Shown here: positions 1-7,824 of the stretch, in pieces
How the letters are laid out: every line of letters starts with the position of its first letter
Numbering within the stretch: the stretch's first letter is position 1
Source of the DNA: Candidatus Electronema sp.
Lineage (GTDB): Bacteria > Desulfobacterota > Desulfobulbia > Desulfobulbales > Desulfobulbaceae
Assembly (NCBI GenBank): GCA_026645415.1
Contig: JAPEVH010000014.1
Location: forward strand, 27,839 to 91,838
Direction: 5' to 3'
DNA: 64,000 nucleotides
Translations under genes and position numbers: made by a program
The notes under the pieces: generated by a model
The model's input: the letters and a program-made list of their open reading frames with translations, nothing else
Database searches by the model: none
Told to the model about the DNA's origin: nothing

Positions 1-2
1 CC

Positions 3-440
3 CGCCCCTTGTTTGTAGAACAGAACTGTCTGCAATGTCATGGTGATCCCAAGGATGCACCACCTGCTCTGCTAGAAAAATACGGTAACAAAAAAGGCTT
101 TGGTTATAAAGTAGGTCAAGTACGGGGAATTATCAGTGTCACAGTCCCTGCCCTAGGTGTGAAAGATGTATTGAATTCAATGGTCAATCTACACACCCTT
201 GCCCTGTTATTTGCAGCCTTTATGTTAAATATTTTATTTATTCGTTCGGTAGCAGTGCGACTTGTTGAGCTAACTCGGAACGCAGAGGCTATTGCTGCCG
301 GCAAACTGGATACTCCTCTAATTTACACCAATCCGTCTGAGTCAAATGATGAGTTAGATCACCTATATCATGCGGTCAATTTGCTCAAACGCAGCCTCGT
401 TATCTTATTCAAACGAGTTAATAATCAGAAAGGAAGATAA
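3..440 (+). CDS. Membrane haem-binding sensor, DUF3365 + HAMP (5' end cut off)
   Basis: The frame is open to the left window edge, so the true start lies outside. The visible part begins with a c-type haem motif CLQCH and then GYKVGQVRGIISVTVP, which resembles the end of a DUF3365 (Tll0287-like) sensor domain. A membrane helix follows (about 22 residues from MVNLHTLALLF), then a HAMP linker (RLVELTRNAEAIAAGKLDTP). The protein stops soon after the HAMP helix, with no kinase, cyclase or methyl-accepting domain. It therefore senses through a periplasmic haem domain but carries no output module of its own, and presumably works with a partner outside the window. Family assignment is from motif recognition; the haem motif and HAMP are clear. 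Confidence 0.7.
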   Translation, partial: RPLFVEQNCLQCHGDPKDAPPALLEKYGNKKGFGYKVGQVRGIISVTVPALGVKDVLNSMVNLHTLALLFAAFMLNILFIRSVAVRLVELTRNAEAIAAGKLDTPLIYTNPSESNDELDHLYHAVNLLKRSLVILFKRVNNQKGR

Positions 441-463
441 GGAGGCCAGAATCTGACCTCCTT
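439..463. terminator. Intergenic hairpin between convergent genes
   Basis: A 7-bp perfect stem AAGGAGG/CCTCCTT, continued by CAGA/TCTG after one mismatch, begins at the stop codon of the sensor gene and lies 15 bases past the stop of the convergent collagen-like gene. There is no long T run, so it is a likely but unproven bidirectional terminator. Confidence 0.5.
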
Positions 464-477
464 GCGAGGGAAGGGAG

Positions 478-2196
478 TTACTCTTTTTTACAAACGACTG
501 CTTGGGCAACCAGATTTAGCTTGGCAGCTTCGCCACTGACTTGAATTTCGTAGCTATCCACAGTAGCATGTTTTAATCCTTCATGATATAGGCCATATTC
601 GCTTGGTAGCATGGTCGTCACATTGTTTTCTCCAACATACAGATGAGTTGCCAGCATGGTGAAGTCCTTTTCCATCGTGAATGTGACAAGCACTTTATTT
701 TCTGTGTAGCTAACAGTTAAGGTGCCAACTTGCTCTGCCTTACTTACATCGTTATTTATAGCTTCTGCATAAATAGGCTGATTAATAGTCTGCCCCTTGT
801 TTACAGCAAGCTGCCAACCCCAAAGGTTAGCTGTAAAGAGATTATCTAGCTCGGTCGGGCCGTATGCAAAGGCTGTGTTGCAGCTACTGCCCGCATCACG
901 GCAGATAATTTGACCATTTTGGTCAACTCCCACCATGATTTCGCCCTCATAACATTGCGCTGGTATCAGCTCGATTCCACTGTCAGGTACCAATCGAGAG
1001 GATAAAAGAGCTGTTTCTAAAGTTGAAGTTGATGAAGGACAAGTACATACACCCGGCTCGCCTGTATCACCTTTCAGTCCTTGTGGCCCCTGTTCTCCTT
1101 TAGCTCCTTGTGGCCCTGCGGGGCCGACCGGGCCAGCTACACCCTGAGGCCCTCTATCACCTTTAGGGCCAATCGGCCCTACTTCACCTTGAATGCCTTG
1201 CTCTCCTTGCGGCCCGGTAGCTCCAGTTGGTCCTGTTGCCCCAGTGTCGCCCGTAGTACCTTTAGGGCCAATCGGTCCTACTTCACCTTGAATGCCCTGC
1301 GCACCTGTCGGCCCGGTAGGTCCTGTTGCCCCTGTGTCGCCCGTATCACCTTTCGGGCCAGTTGGTCCTGCTACGCCCTGAATGCCCTGCGGCCCGGTAT
1401 CACCCGTTGGCCCGATAGGTCCTGTTGCCCCTGTGTCGCCCGTATCACCTTTTGGGCCAGTTGGTCCTGCTACTCCTTGAATGCCCTGCGGCCCGGTAGC
1501 TCCGATATCGCCTTGAGCGGCCATAAGATCCCAGCAGCCATTTGGAATTAAATTCAAAGATGGAGCAATACCGTCCTCAGCCGTACAGCAGGTATTGATA
1601 TAACTGCTACCTCCATACTGAACAACATTGCCTGCTGTATAAAGAGAATTTTCGTCCCATGCACCTTTCCACCAAGAAACACTTTCAGCGCACGTGCTTT
1701 CTCCATCCTCACCTTCACAGACCGTTGCATGGGCAACTACATAGACAGTATCGTCCATCAACTCAGCAGGAATGGAAAGTTGATACACGCCGCTACCAAT
1801 CTCTTCGATATTGCCTATACTATATTTGGCATATTGTCCTGGAGCAGAAGTAGGAATATCTTGGTTGCCTATATAGAGATGGGTCTCACCTCGATTAAAG
1901 CCATCTGCCATTTTAAAGACAAGCCGAATCTGGCTGCCTTCGTATTGCACCTCTAGTTTACCGACTTCTACGCCCTTGTTGGTATCATTCTGGGCGGCTT
2001 CTGCATATATTGCTTTGGAGATTGTCTCGCCGTTGTTTACAGTAATCTGCCAACCCCAGCGGGCATTATGGAGAAAAGAATTAAGCTCCTTGTCACCATA
2101 GGCAAAAGCCGTCTCACAGCCTTTTCCCTGCGCCTGAACGTCTGTTGCGATCAGGACAAGCGTTGCCAAACATAAGTAAGATATTCGTTTTTTCAT
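478..2196 (-). CDS. Secreted collagen-like protein with duplicated end domains
   Basis: Residues 1-22 form a signal peptide ending DVQA. A roughly 135-residue domain starting [15 protein letters not shown] (about 25-165) is repeated near the C-terminus, starting [16 protein letters not shown]. Between them lie a tryptophan-rich segment ([18 protein letters not shown]) resembling carbohydrate-binding modules of the CBM5/12 type, then 52 uninterrupted Gly-X-Y triplets (about residues 229-384), rich in GPT, GDT and GPK, then CTCPSS and a linker. This suggests a secreted or surface trimeric collagen-like rod with paired globular ends, perhaps for adhesion or sheath building. The start ATG is preceded by GGAGA at good spacing. 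The Gly-X-Y tract is repetitive at the DNA level and likely varies in length between strains. Function is inferred from architecture only. Confidence 0.85.
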   Translation of the reverse strand: MKKRISYLCLATLVLIATDVQAQGKGCETAFAYGDKELNSFLHNARWGWQITVNNGETISKAIYAEAAQNDTNKGVEVGKLEVQYEGSQIRLVFKMADGFNRGETHLYIGNQDIPTSAPGQYAKYSIGNIEEIGSGVYQLSIPAELMDDTVYVVAHATVCEGEDGESTCAESVSWWKGAWDENSLYTAGNVVQYGGSSYINTCCTAEDGIAPSLNLIPNGCWDLMAAQGDIGATGPQGIQGVAGPTGPKGDTGDTGATGPIGPTGDTGPQGIQGVAGPTGPKGDTGDTGATGPTGPTGAQGIQGEVGPIGPKGTTGDTGATGPTGATGPQGEQGIQGEVGPIGPKGDRGPQGVAGPVGPAGPQGAKGEQGPQGLKGDTGEPGVCTCPSSTSTLETALLSSRLVPDSGIELIPAQCYEGEIMVGVDQNGQIICRDAGSSCNTAFAYGPTELDNLFTANLWGWQLAVNKGQTINQPIYAEAINNDVSKAEQVGTLTVSYTENKVLVTFTMEKDFTMLATHLYVGENNVTTMLPSEYGLYHEGLKHATVDSYEIQVSGEAAKLNLVAQAVVCKKE

Positions 2197-2705
2197 AAAA
2201 ATAGTCTCCGTGGCAACCCATTTATAATTATTCTGTGAGAGTTTCTGTGAGAGTTTTCCTCCTGATAAAATTATACAGTGTCGTTACCTCTGTTACAATA
2301 CAAATGCCGCAATGCTTCTTCTTTATTTTTACGGAAATACAACAAGTAAATGACAAATAAAGAGTAGCGATTTGACTATAGAGAGGAATCCACCGAGAGA
2401 ATTATTTTTCTGTGATTGCTTACCTCTTCTGTGTTCTGATATTCTCTTTCGTTTCAGTACGTATAAAGAGTTGCACATTAGGTGTTCTGTATGCGCAGAG
2501 CCAACACAGCTCCAAGAGGTGCCTTTTCTATTGACAAGCAGAGCCGGAATGATAAGTTCTTTTTCTTGAGCGTTCGCCTCTAAAGTAACTAAGGTCACGC
2601 ACTATTGTTGCGTGCTCAGGAGTCTTTCAGTACAGAATGCCGAAACCTCTGTAGCGGCATGAAGTCAACGTAGTTAATCAAGCTAACTTTACAAGGAGTG
2701 CTGCC
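2197..2705. other. Divergent intergenic region with tandem and inverted repeats
   Basis: About 500 bases separate the collagen-like gene from the first TerD gene. No convincing gene is present. A perfect tandem 12-mer TTCTGTGAGAGT occupies 2231-2254, 35-58 bases upstream of the collagen-like start, where it could be an operator. An inverted repeat CACGCA-N7-TGCGTG lies at 2596-2614, about 90 bases before the first terD start. Both could be regulatory; neither is matched to a known regulator. Confidence 0.4.
2231..2254. repeat. Perfect 2 x 12-bp tandem repeat upstream of collagen-like gene
   Basis: TTCTGTGAGAGT occurs twice head to tail. Its position close upstream of the collagen-like gene start suggests a tandem binding site or a slippage product. 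Confidence 0.6.
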
Positions 2706-3290
2706 ATGTCTATTAATCTCTCCAAAGGTGCCAATATTTCATTGGCAAAAGAAGCACCCAGTTTAACCGATGCAGTGCTGGGGCTGGGCTGGGGCAAGAG
2801 AACAGAACGCGGCTTTTTAGGCCGCACCAAATTGGTAGATGTTGATTTGGATGCCTCCTGTCTCTTGTTTGATGAGCAGGGAAATTTGCTAGACGCTGTC
2901 TGGTTTCGCCAGCTTAAAAGCAAGGACGGCTCTGTGCGGCACAGCGGCGACGACCTGACCGGAGGCGGTGGCGCAGATGATCCAAACGAAGAGATTCTTG
3001 TCCAGCTCAACGCTGTGCCAAGCAATATCAAAAATTTGGTCTTCACGGTGAACAGCTTTCTCAGTGATTCCTTTGACGGTATTCCTAATGCCTTTTGTAC
3101 GTTAAAGGATAAAAAGACGGGTAAAGTCATTGCCAAATACGATTTGAGCATAGAAGGCGGCAAACAAACTGGCCTTGTGATTGCCAAGCTGTACCGGCAC
3201 AACAGCGAGTGGAAATTCAAAGCTCTTGGTGAATGGGGAAACGGCAGGACGTTCAACGAGCTGTTGCCAATCATTTCACATTTACTGTAA
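2706..3290 (+). CDS. TerD-family protein (divergent paralog)
   Basis: A 194-residue single-domain TerD-family protein, starting MSINLSKGANISL as is typical. The paired acidic Ca2+-site motifs are recognisable: VDVDLDAS (about residues 42-49) and GDDLTGGGGADDPNEE (about 81-96). It is longer between the first strands than the second paralog (insert GKRTERGFLGRTKL) and its C-terminus is divergent. TerD proteins are cytoplasmic, bind calcium and belong to tellurite, phage and colicin stress loci; the molecular role is not settled. It is the first gene of a long + strand run that includes a second TerD, vWA proteins, AIM24, PP2C, kinase and a P-type ATPase. A ribosome site AAGGAG lies just upstream. 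Confidence 0.9.
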   Translation: MSINLSKGANISLAKEAPSLTDAVLGLGWGKRTERGFLGRTKLVDVDLDASCLLFDEQGNLLDAVWFRQLKSKDGSVRHSGDDLTGGGGADDPNEEILVQLNAVPSNIKNLVFTVNSFLSDSFDGIPNAFCTLKDKKTGKVIAKYDLSIEGGKQTGLVIAKLYRHNSEWKFKALGEWGNGRTFNELLPIISHLL

Positions 3291-3324
3291 TTTCAATTCT
3301 TGAACAACTCAAGGAGGCAAGCAA

Positions 3325-3912
3325 ATGGGCATTACACTGGAAAAAGGCGGCAGAATTTCTTTATCAAAAGCAGCACCAGGTTTGAGCAAGATTTTCATCG
3401 GTCTTGGCTGGGATGAGCGGGCAACAGATGGAGCTGATTTTGATCTTGATGCCTCAGTTTTTCTTCTCAACGATGCAGGAAAAGCGCGCAGCGAACAGGA
3501 TTTTATTTTCTATAACAACCTGAAAGGGGCTGGCGGTGCAGTTGAGCACATGGGCGACAATCTCACTGGCGGCGGCGAGGGCGATGACGAGGTCATTAAG
3601 GTTGATTTGCGTAAACTGGAAAGCGGTGCTCCAGATGTCGTCAAGATGGCGGTAGTTTGTACGATTTATGAGTCTGAACGACGCAACCAGAACTTTGGTC
3701 AGGTGAGCAACGCCTTTATCCGCATTGTCAATGACGATAACAACCAAGAGATTGTTCGTTTTGATCTGACAGAGGATTATTCGATGGAAACAGCAATGGT
3801 CTTTGGCGAGCTGTATAAGAAAGATGGCGAATGGCGTTTCACCGCTGTTGGCCAAGGTTATTCAGGAGGACTTGCTGCGGCCTGCGCTAACTATGGTTTG
3901 AACGCAAACTAG
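3325..3912 (+). CDS. terD: TerD-family protein
   Basis: A 195-residue canonical TerD/TerE-type protein. It begins MGITLEKGGRISLSK and carries both calcium-site motifs, GADFDLDAS (about residues 36-44) and GDNLTGGGEGDDE (about 77-89), and the family segment IYESERRNQNFGQVSNAFIRI. It starts 34 bases after the preceding paralog with AAGGAGG upstream, so the two are co-transcribed. Calcium binding is known for the family; a link to the Ca2+-type ATPase 18 kb downstream in the same gene run is an inference. Confidence 0.95.
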   Translation: MGITLEKGGRISLSKAAPGLSKIFIGLGWDERATDGADFDLDASVFLLNDAGKARSEQDFIFYNNLKGAGGAVEHMGDNLTGGGEGDDEVIKVDLRKLESGAPDVVKMAVVCTIYESERRNQNFGQVSNAFIRIVNDDNNQEIVRFDLTEDYSMETAMVFGELYKKDGEWRFTAVGQGYSGGLAAACANYGLNAN

Positions 3913-3931
3913 GCTTCCTTTTCTGCCAGTC

Positions 3932-3966
3932 TCAGAATGCTGCCTAGAAAGTAGGTGGCATTCTGA
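3932..3966 (+). other. Intercistronic stem-loop
   Basis: TCAGAATGC pairs with GCATTCTGA (9 bp), followed after a 2-base internal loop by CCTA/TAGG and a 5-base loop. It sits between terD and the first vWA gene, has no T run, and may be an mRNA-processing or attenuation element that sets the expression ratio within the operon. Confidence 0.5.
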
Positions 3967-3996
3967 ACCATTCAACATATTACAAAGGAGTATATC

Positions 3997-4635
3997 ATGA
4001 GACGACTGCCAGTTTACCTTATGCTTGATTGTTCTAGCTCAATGAGCGGCGAACCGATTAAGGCGGTAAAAGATGGTGTGCAACTGCTGGCTTCAACCTT
4101 ACGGCAGGATCCTTATGCGCTAGAAACAGCCTATCTCAGCGTGATTACCTTTGACACAGATGCTGCGCAGCTTGTGCCGCTGACCGATGTGATTAGTTTT
4201 CAGGCTCCTGATATTCGCGCGCAAGGCATAACCTCGTTGGGCAAGGCATTGCAGCTTGTTGCACAAAAGATCAGTACAGAAGTTATCAAAACGACTCCTG
4301 ATCGGCGCGGTGACTGGAAACCATTAATTTTTCTCATGACTGACGGGATGCCAACTGATGATTGGCGGGCTGGCTTGGATGTTCTCAAAAAGAGCAAGCC
4401 CGGCATGATTATCGCCTGTGCTGCTGGAAAAAATGTTGATTTAAGTGTATTAAAAGAGATTTCAGATGTTGTTGTTCAGTTGAACACCGCTGATGCTGAA
4501 ACCATCAAGAAATTCTTCCAGTGGATTTCCGCCAGTGTCAGCACCAGTAGCCGCAAGATTGATCTGAAAAAGAAAGATGTAGCGGCCTTAGATGAACTAC
4601 CACCACCACCGCCGGAAATCAATGTTGTGGTCTAA
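3997..4635 (+). CDS. TerY-like von Willebrand factor A protein 1
   Basis: A 212-residue vWA domain protein. The MIDAS metal site is intact: D11-x-S13-x-S15 (LDCSSSMSG), a threonine in ITSLGKAL, and MTDGMPTDDW. The tail ends DELPPPPPEINVVV, a proline-rich peptide that recurs in the second vWA protein and in the PP2C protein of this locus. TerY-type vWA proteins are cytoplasmic partners of PP2C and kinase proteins in TerY-P triads. AAGGAG precedes the ATG. A MITE inserted about 50 bases after the stop now separates it from its downstream Ter neighbours. Confidence 0.9.
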   Translation: MRRLPVYLMLDCSSSMSGEPIKAVKDGVQLLASTLRQDPYALETAYLSVITFDTDAAQLVPLTDVISFQAPDIRAQGITSLGKALQLVAQKISTEVIKTTPDRRGDWKPLIFLMTDGMPTDDWRAGLDVLKKSKPGMIIACAAGKNVDLSVLKEISDVVVQLNTADAETIKKFFQWISASVSTSSRKIDLKKKDVAALDELPPPPPEINVVV

Positions 4636-4684
4636 GTTGCCTCCACCCTTTCCTGATCGTTATTTCAATAACTGTAGAAAAATG

Positions 4685-4889
4685 GTAAGCGATCACGGGG
4701 TATGAAATTCACTGTAACTTGTTGTTTATTCGTTTTAAAAGAGACTTTTTTGTTAAACCGGGAAGCTCGGCATGTTGAATTGTTAAAATTTATAATATCA
4801 ATTAGTTATCTTTTCAACGCTAATGCTAAACCAAATTTACTAAAAAATCGATTCAATAATTTCAGCTAGTTGACCCCGTGATCACTTAC
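4685..4889 (+). mobile_element. 205-bp MITE, copy 1
   Basis: The element begins GTAAGCGATCACGGGGT and ends with the inverted complement of GTAAGTGATCACGGGGT: 17-bp terminal inverted repeats with one mismatch. It is flanked by a perfect 8-bp direct repeat GAAAAATG (4677-4684 and 4890-4897). It contains no gene. A second copy of the same length, in inverted orientation, lies at 5562-5766 and differs at only two positions that I can find. Termini starting GTAA and an 8-bp duplication fit the IS66 family as I know it, so this is probably an IS66-derived MITE; no transposase is in the window. Its right end lies 10 bases before the mntA start codon. Confidence 0.9.
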
Positions 4890-4899
4890 GAAAAATGCT

Positions 4900-5190
4900 A
4901 TGACAGAACTTGAAAGAATACAGCAGCAGAAAAAGAATATTCTTGCTATTGCCAGACAGCATGGGCTTACTCATTTGCGGATATTCGGTTCAGTCGTTCG
5001 GGGTGAAGAAACTCCGCAGAGTGATATTGATCTTCTTGTTGATTTGGAGCCAGGGCGCAGCATGCTTGATCTTGGCGGCGCGCTGATTAAGTTGCAGGAA
5101 CTATTGAGCCGGAAGGTTGATATTGTTACTGAGAGCGGCCTGCATTGGTATCTGAAAGAGAAGATTATGCAGGAAGCGGTGCTGTTATGA
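4900..5190 (+). CDS. mntA: MntA-type nucleotidyltransferase antitoxin
   Basis: A 96-residue minimal nucleotidyltransferase with GSVVRG (residues 30-35) and SDIDLLVD (41-48), giving the metal-binding D42 and D44, and a third acidic residue at D74 (KVDIV). MntA antitoxins neutralise the partner HEPN toxin by AMPylating a tyrosine. The stop overlaps the start of the HEPN gene (ATGA), so the pair is translationally coupled. A MITE ends only 10 bases upstream of the ATG and no Shine-Dalgarno is visible in the remaining leader, so the insertion has probably replaced the native promoter and leader. Confidence 0.92.
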   Translation: MTELERIQQQKKNILAIARQHGLTHLRIFGSVVRGEETPQSDIDLLVDLEPGRSMLDLGGALIKLQELLSRKVDIVTESGLHWYLKEKIMQEAVLL

Positions 5191-5516
5191 AGGACGACCG
5201 GCTTTACCGCATTCACATTTCTGAGAGTATCGAGAAAATAGAATCCTACATCTCCGGCATGGATGCTGTCTCCTTTCTGGAGCAGTCTCTTGTGCAGGAT
5301 GCTGTGCTTCGCAATCTTCAGGTACTTGCCGAATCCACGCAACGGCTTTCAGATACGTTTAAAGAGCGGCATTCTGAAATCGAATGGTACAAGATTGCCG
5401 GGTTGCGGAATATTCTTGTCCATGATTACCTTGGCATTGATCTTACTACAGTCTGGATGGCTGTGACTGGCAATCTGCCGGAGCTGAAAGCGGTTGTTCA
5501 GGAAGAGCTGGGCTGA
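5187..5516 (+). CDS. hepT: HepT-type HEPN toxin ribonuclease
   Basis: A 109-residue all-helical HEPN (DUF86) protein. The catalytic motif RNILVHDY supplies R74 and H79 of the RX4H motif, and Y81 is in the RX4HXY position AMPylated in characterised MntA/HepT pairs. The start at 5187 was chosen because it overlaps the mntA stop by four bases; a longer reading frame upstream lies inside mntA. HepT is an RNase toxin in known systems. The catalytic residues look intact and nothing suggests decay. Confidence 0.92.
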   Translation: MKDDRLYRIHISESIEKIESYISGMDAVSFLEQSLVQDAVLRNLQVLAESTQRLSDTFKERHSEIEWYKIAGLRNILVHDYLGIDLTTVWMAVTGNLPELKAVVQEELG

Positions 5517-5543
5517 AACTGTAACAGATAACCAGTCACGCTG

Positions 5544-5927
5544 ATGGGCATCACCTTGCATGTAAGTGATCACGGGGTCAACTAACTGAAATTATTGAAT
5601 CGATTTTTTAGTAAATTTGGTTTAGCATTAGCGTTGAAAAGATAACTAATTGATATTATATATTTTAACAATTCAACATGCCGAGCTTCCCGGTTTAACA
5701 AAAAAGTCTCTTTTAAAACGAATAAACAACAAGTTACAGTGAATTTCATACCCCGTGATCGCTTACCCTTGCATGGCATGATCTTGGCGGCCAAGGAAAA
5801 GGATGCGGACGACAATGAGTGGCTGGTTTTATCAACAGTGGCAGCGGATATTTCTACTGGTCGCAGGGGGATACAGACGTTCGTGGAAACGGAGAAACAG
5901 GTCCATGCTGATAGCAAGGCAAGATAA
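5544..5927 (+). pseudogene. Small reading frame interrupted by MITE copy 2
   Basis: Removing the MITE and one copy of its 8-bp target duplication joins MGITLH to GMILAAKEKDADDNEW and onward, giving an open frame of about 56 codons that ends one base into the start codon of the SIR2 gene (TAATG). The insertion adds 213 bases, a multiple of three, but introduces a TAA within the element. The product is not recognised. The coupling to the SIR2 gene suggests a real small gene, perhaps a partner or leader peptide, but no good ribosome site is seen and it may be only a remnant. Confidence 0.4.
5562..5766 (-). mobile_element. 205-bp MITE, copy 2 (inverted)
   Basis: Reverse complement of the copy at 4685-4889, with the same length and termini and only two substitutions that I can find, so both moved recently. 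It has its own 8-bp target duplication CCTTGCAT (5554-5561 and 5767-5774), which differs from the duplication of copy 1. The two copies therefore inserted independently rather than as the ends of one composite element. Confidence 0.9.
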
Positions 5928-7807
5928 TGGCAATTGATTTATTAAGCATTGTACCTGATGATCCAAAAGACGTTATTTTTTGGACAGGTGCTGGAATTTC
6001 TTTGGATTCACCATCAAATTTACCATCTGGATGGAGCTTGACTGAAGATGTTGTAAATAAATTTTGTATTGATGGCACTTGGAAAAAATTACGTGATTAT
6101 TTAAGAAAAGCTGATATTGATGATGCCAATGGAAATATCAAAGAGATACCTCGCCTTGAATCTATATTTGGCAGTGCCGTTTCGATGCTTGGGTATAATG
6201 ATGCCTTAGAATGTTTAAATGAATTTGATACGATCCCTAACACCATTCATCATTTTTTTGCGCATCATATTTCTGCTGGCGGCAAGCATGTAACCCTTAA
6301 TCTTGATCTATGTATTAAAAAAGCAATAAATATTTCTGTTCCACATGCGGAATATAACATAATTGACCCGGAAGATGATAGCATAGACCATTCCAAAGAA
6401 GGATTGATTTTGCACCTTCATGGAAGAATTGGAAATAGTTATAAAAAATTAGGGATAACAATAGAAAGTATAACATATGGTGTATCGCAGCAGATTAAAT
6501 TGCTGCTTTTAAAACTACTTAAAGAGAAAAGTGCAATTATATTTTGCGGTTATAGTGGGAGTGATTTTTTCGATGTTAATCCTTTTTTTAGAAATCTGAA
6601 AGGTGAGATTGAGTTATATGATAAAAATATAATATGGATAGATCATACAGACAAAGAAGATGTATTGACAACATATCACGGAAGCAAAACAAAAAAAGAT
6701 ATACTTGACAGCTTATCTTCATGCAATGCAAATGTATATGTCTATAAAACAAAAACAATTAATGTTATCAAAAAATTATCAACACAATGGTCATTCCCTT
6801 CTGCTGATATAACAGACAAGGGGAAAAAAATAGAAATGATTATCGATCTTGAAGAATGGAAGAAAGCACTTGTTACAGCTAAAATATTCGTATCAATGGG
6901 GCTTGGAGTTGAAGTTTTAAAAATGACTCCAAGAATAGTTGAATATATAGATGATTATAAAAAATATTGCGACAGCAAGAGTGACCTTGATGAATTTTCC
7001 GCAGAAAATAGAATTTTATATATAATTAACGAGGCGATGCGTGAAGTTGGCTTGTATCAGGATGCAAATAAAATTTCACACAAAATCGTTCGCCAAAGCA
7101 AGCTAGATAATTTATTTTTTTTTGAAAGAACTGCAAGTGATCTTTGGCTTATTGGAAAACTATTTTCTTCTTTAAGATTTTTTAAAGAAGGGCTTGAGTA
7201 TGGAGAAAATAATCTAGGAAAATCAAGCAAATTTGATTCAGTGTATATTGAATGTTTAAGAGGGTATATGCAATGTTGTCGAGATATTGGAAGAATACCA
7301 TTTGTAGGATATTTTTTGATGAAGAGGAAGATTAAACTTGCTCTCGACTATCTTTGCAAAAAAGCAATTGAAGCCGCTCTAAAAAGAAGTCCTTATGATT
7401 TATCGCATATTAAGAGACTTTTTTCATGGGAATATCCAGAGATAGCAAAAACGAACACTATCCCAAGCTATCTCGCTGATGAAACAAATATTATTCACGT
7501 TTTTTCAGAAACAGATAATTTTCTTGGAGTGATAAACAGTAAGCGGAGTGAAGTTGTTAGAAAAATCAATTCAAAAGAACCAGTATCAGAAGAGGAAATA
7601 GCTAAACTGATATGGTTAAGTGCCATAATTGGCAATCATCCCGGTATAGTTAAGGCTTGCAATCTTATTCAAGCAAATATACTGCCAGATTCATTCTCTA
7701 CAACACAATATTCCTTGATAAGGATAATTGAGCAGTTATTTGAAATGATTAAAGGAGCAGTCAAGGCAATATTAAAAATATTATCAAATAAATGTATAAA
7801 AAAATAA
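5927..7807 (+). CDS. SIR2-domain protein, probable NADase-type defence protein
   Basis: 626 residues. The N-terminal third is a SIR2-like Rossmann domain: FWTGAGIS (about residues 18-25), LNLDLCIKKA in the position of the catalytic Asn loop, LHLHGR with the catalytic His, and FCGYSGSDFFD. The remaining roughly 330 residues are helix-rich and match no family I recognise. Many bacterial SIR2-domain defence proteins deplete NAD+ after phage sensing, with the C-terminal part acting as sensor; applying that here is an inference. Base composition is clearly AT-richer than the adjacent Ter genes, indicating transfer. Its start overlaps the stop of an upstream MITE-broken frame, and its end lies just before the AIM24 gene. 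Confidence 0.8.
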   Translation: MAIDLLSIVPDDPKDVIFWTGAGISLDSPSNLPSGWSLTEDVVNKFCIDGTWKKLRDYLRKADIDDANGNIKEIPRLESIFGSAVSMLGYNDALECLNEFDTIPNTIHHFFAHHISAGGKHVTLNLDLCIKKAINISVPHAEYNIIDPEDDSIDHSKEGLILHLHGRIGNSYKKLGITIESITYGVSQQIKLLLLKLLKEKSAIIFCGYSGSDFFDVNPFFRNLKGEIELYDKNIIWIDHTDKEDVLTTYHGSKTKKDILDSLSSCNANVYVYKTKTINVIKKLSTQWSFPSADITDKGKKIEMIIDLEEWKKALVTAKIFVSMGLGVEVLKMTPRIVEYIDDYKKYCDSKSDLDEFSAENRILYIINEAMREVGLYQDANKISHKIVRQSKLDNLFFFERTASDLWLIGKLFSSLRFFKEGLEYGENNLGKSSKFDSVYIECLRGYMQCCRDIGRIPFVGYFLMKRKIKLALDYLCKKAIEAALKRSPYDLSHIKRLFSWEYPEIAKTNTIPSYLADETNIIHVFSETDNFLGVINSKRSEVVRKINSKEPVSEEEIAKLIWLSAIIGNHPGIVKACNLIQANILPDSFSTTQYSLIRIIEQLFEMIKGAVKAILKILSNKCIKK

Positions 7808-7824
7808 GAGCCAAGGAGCGCAAC

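Noticed and set aside
1081..1551. 156-codon + strand frame inside the collagen-like gene
   Set aside because: It is antisense to the Gly-X-Y repeats and its sequence is only a product of that repeat.
2329..2598. 89-codon - strand frame upstream of the first TerD gene
   Set aside because: No ribosome site, no recognisable motif and unusual composition. Treated as intergenic.
4677..5774. Composite transposon carrying the MntA/HepT pair
   Set aside because: The outer flanks of the two MITEs differ (GAAAAATG and CCTTGCAT), and each MITE has its own matching inner duplication. One composite insertion would give equal outer flanks.
5582..5917. 111-codon - strand frame crossing MITE copy 2
   Set aside because: It joins MITE sequence to an antisense stretch of the interrupted small gene, so it is a chance frame.
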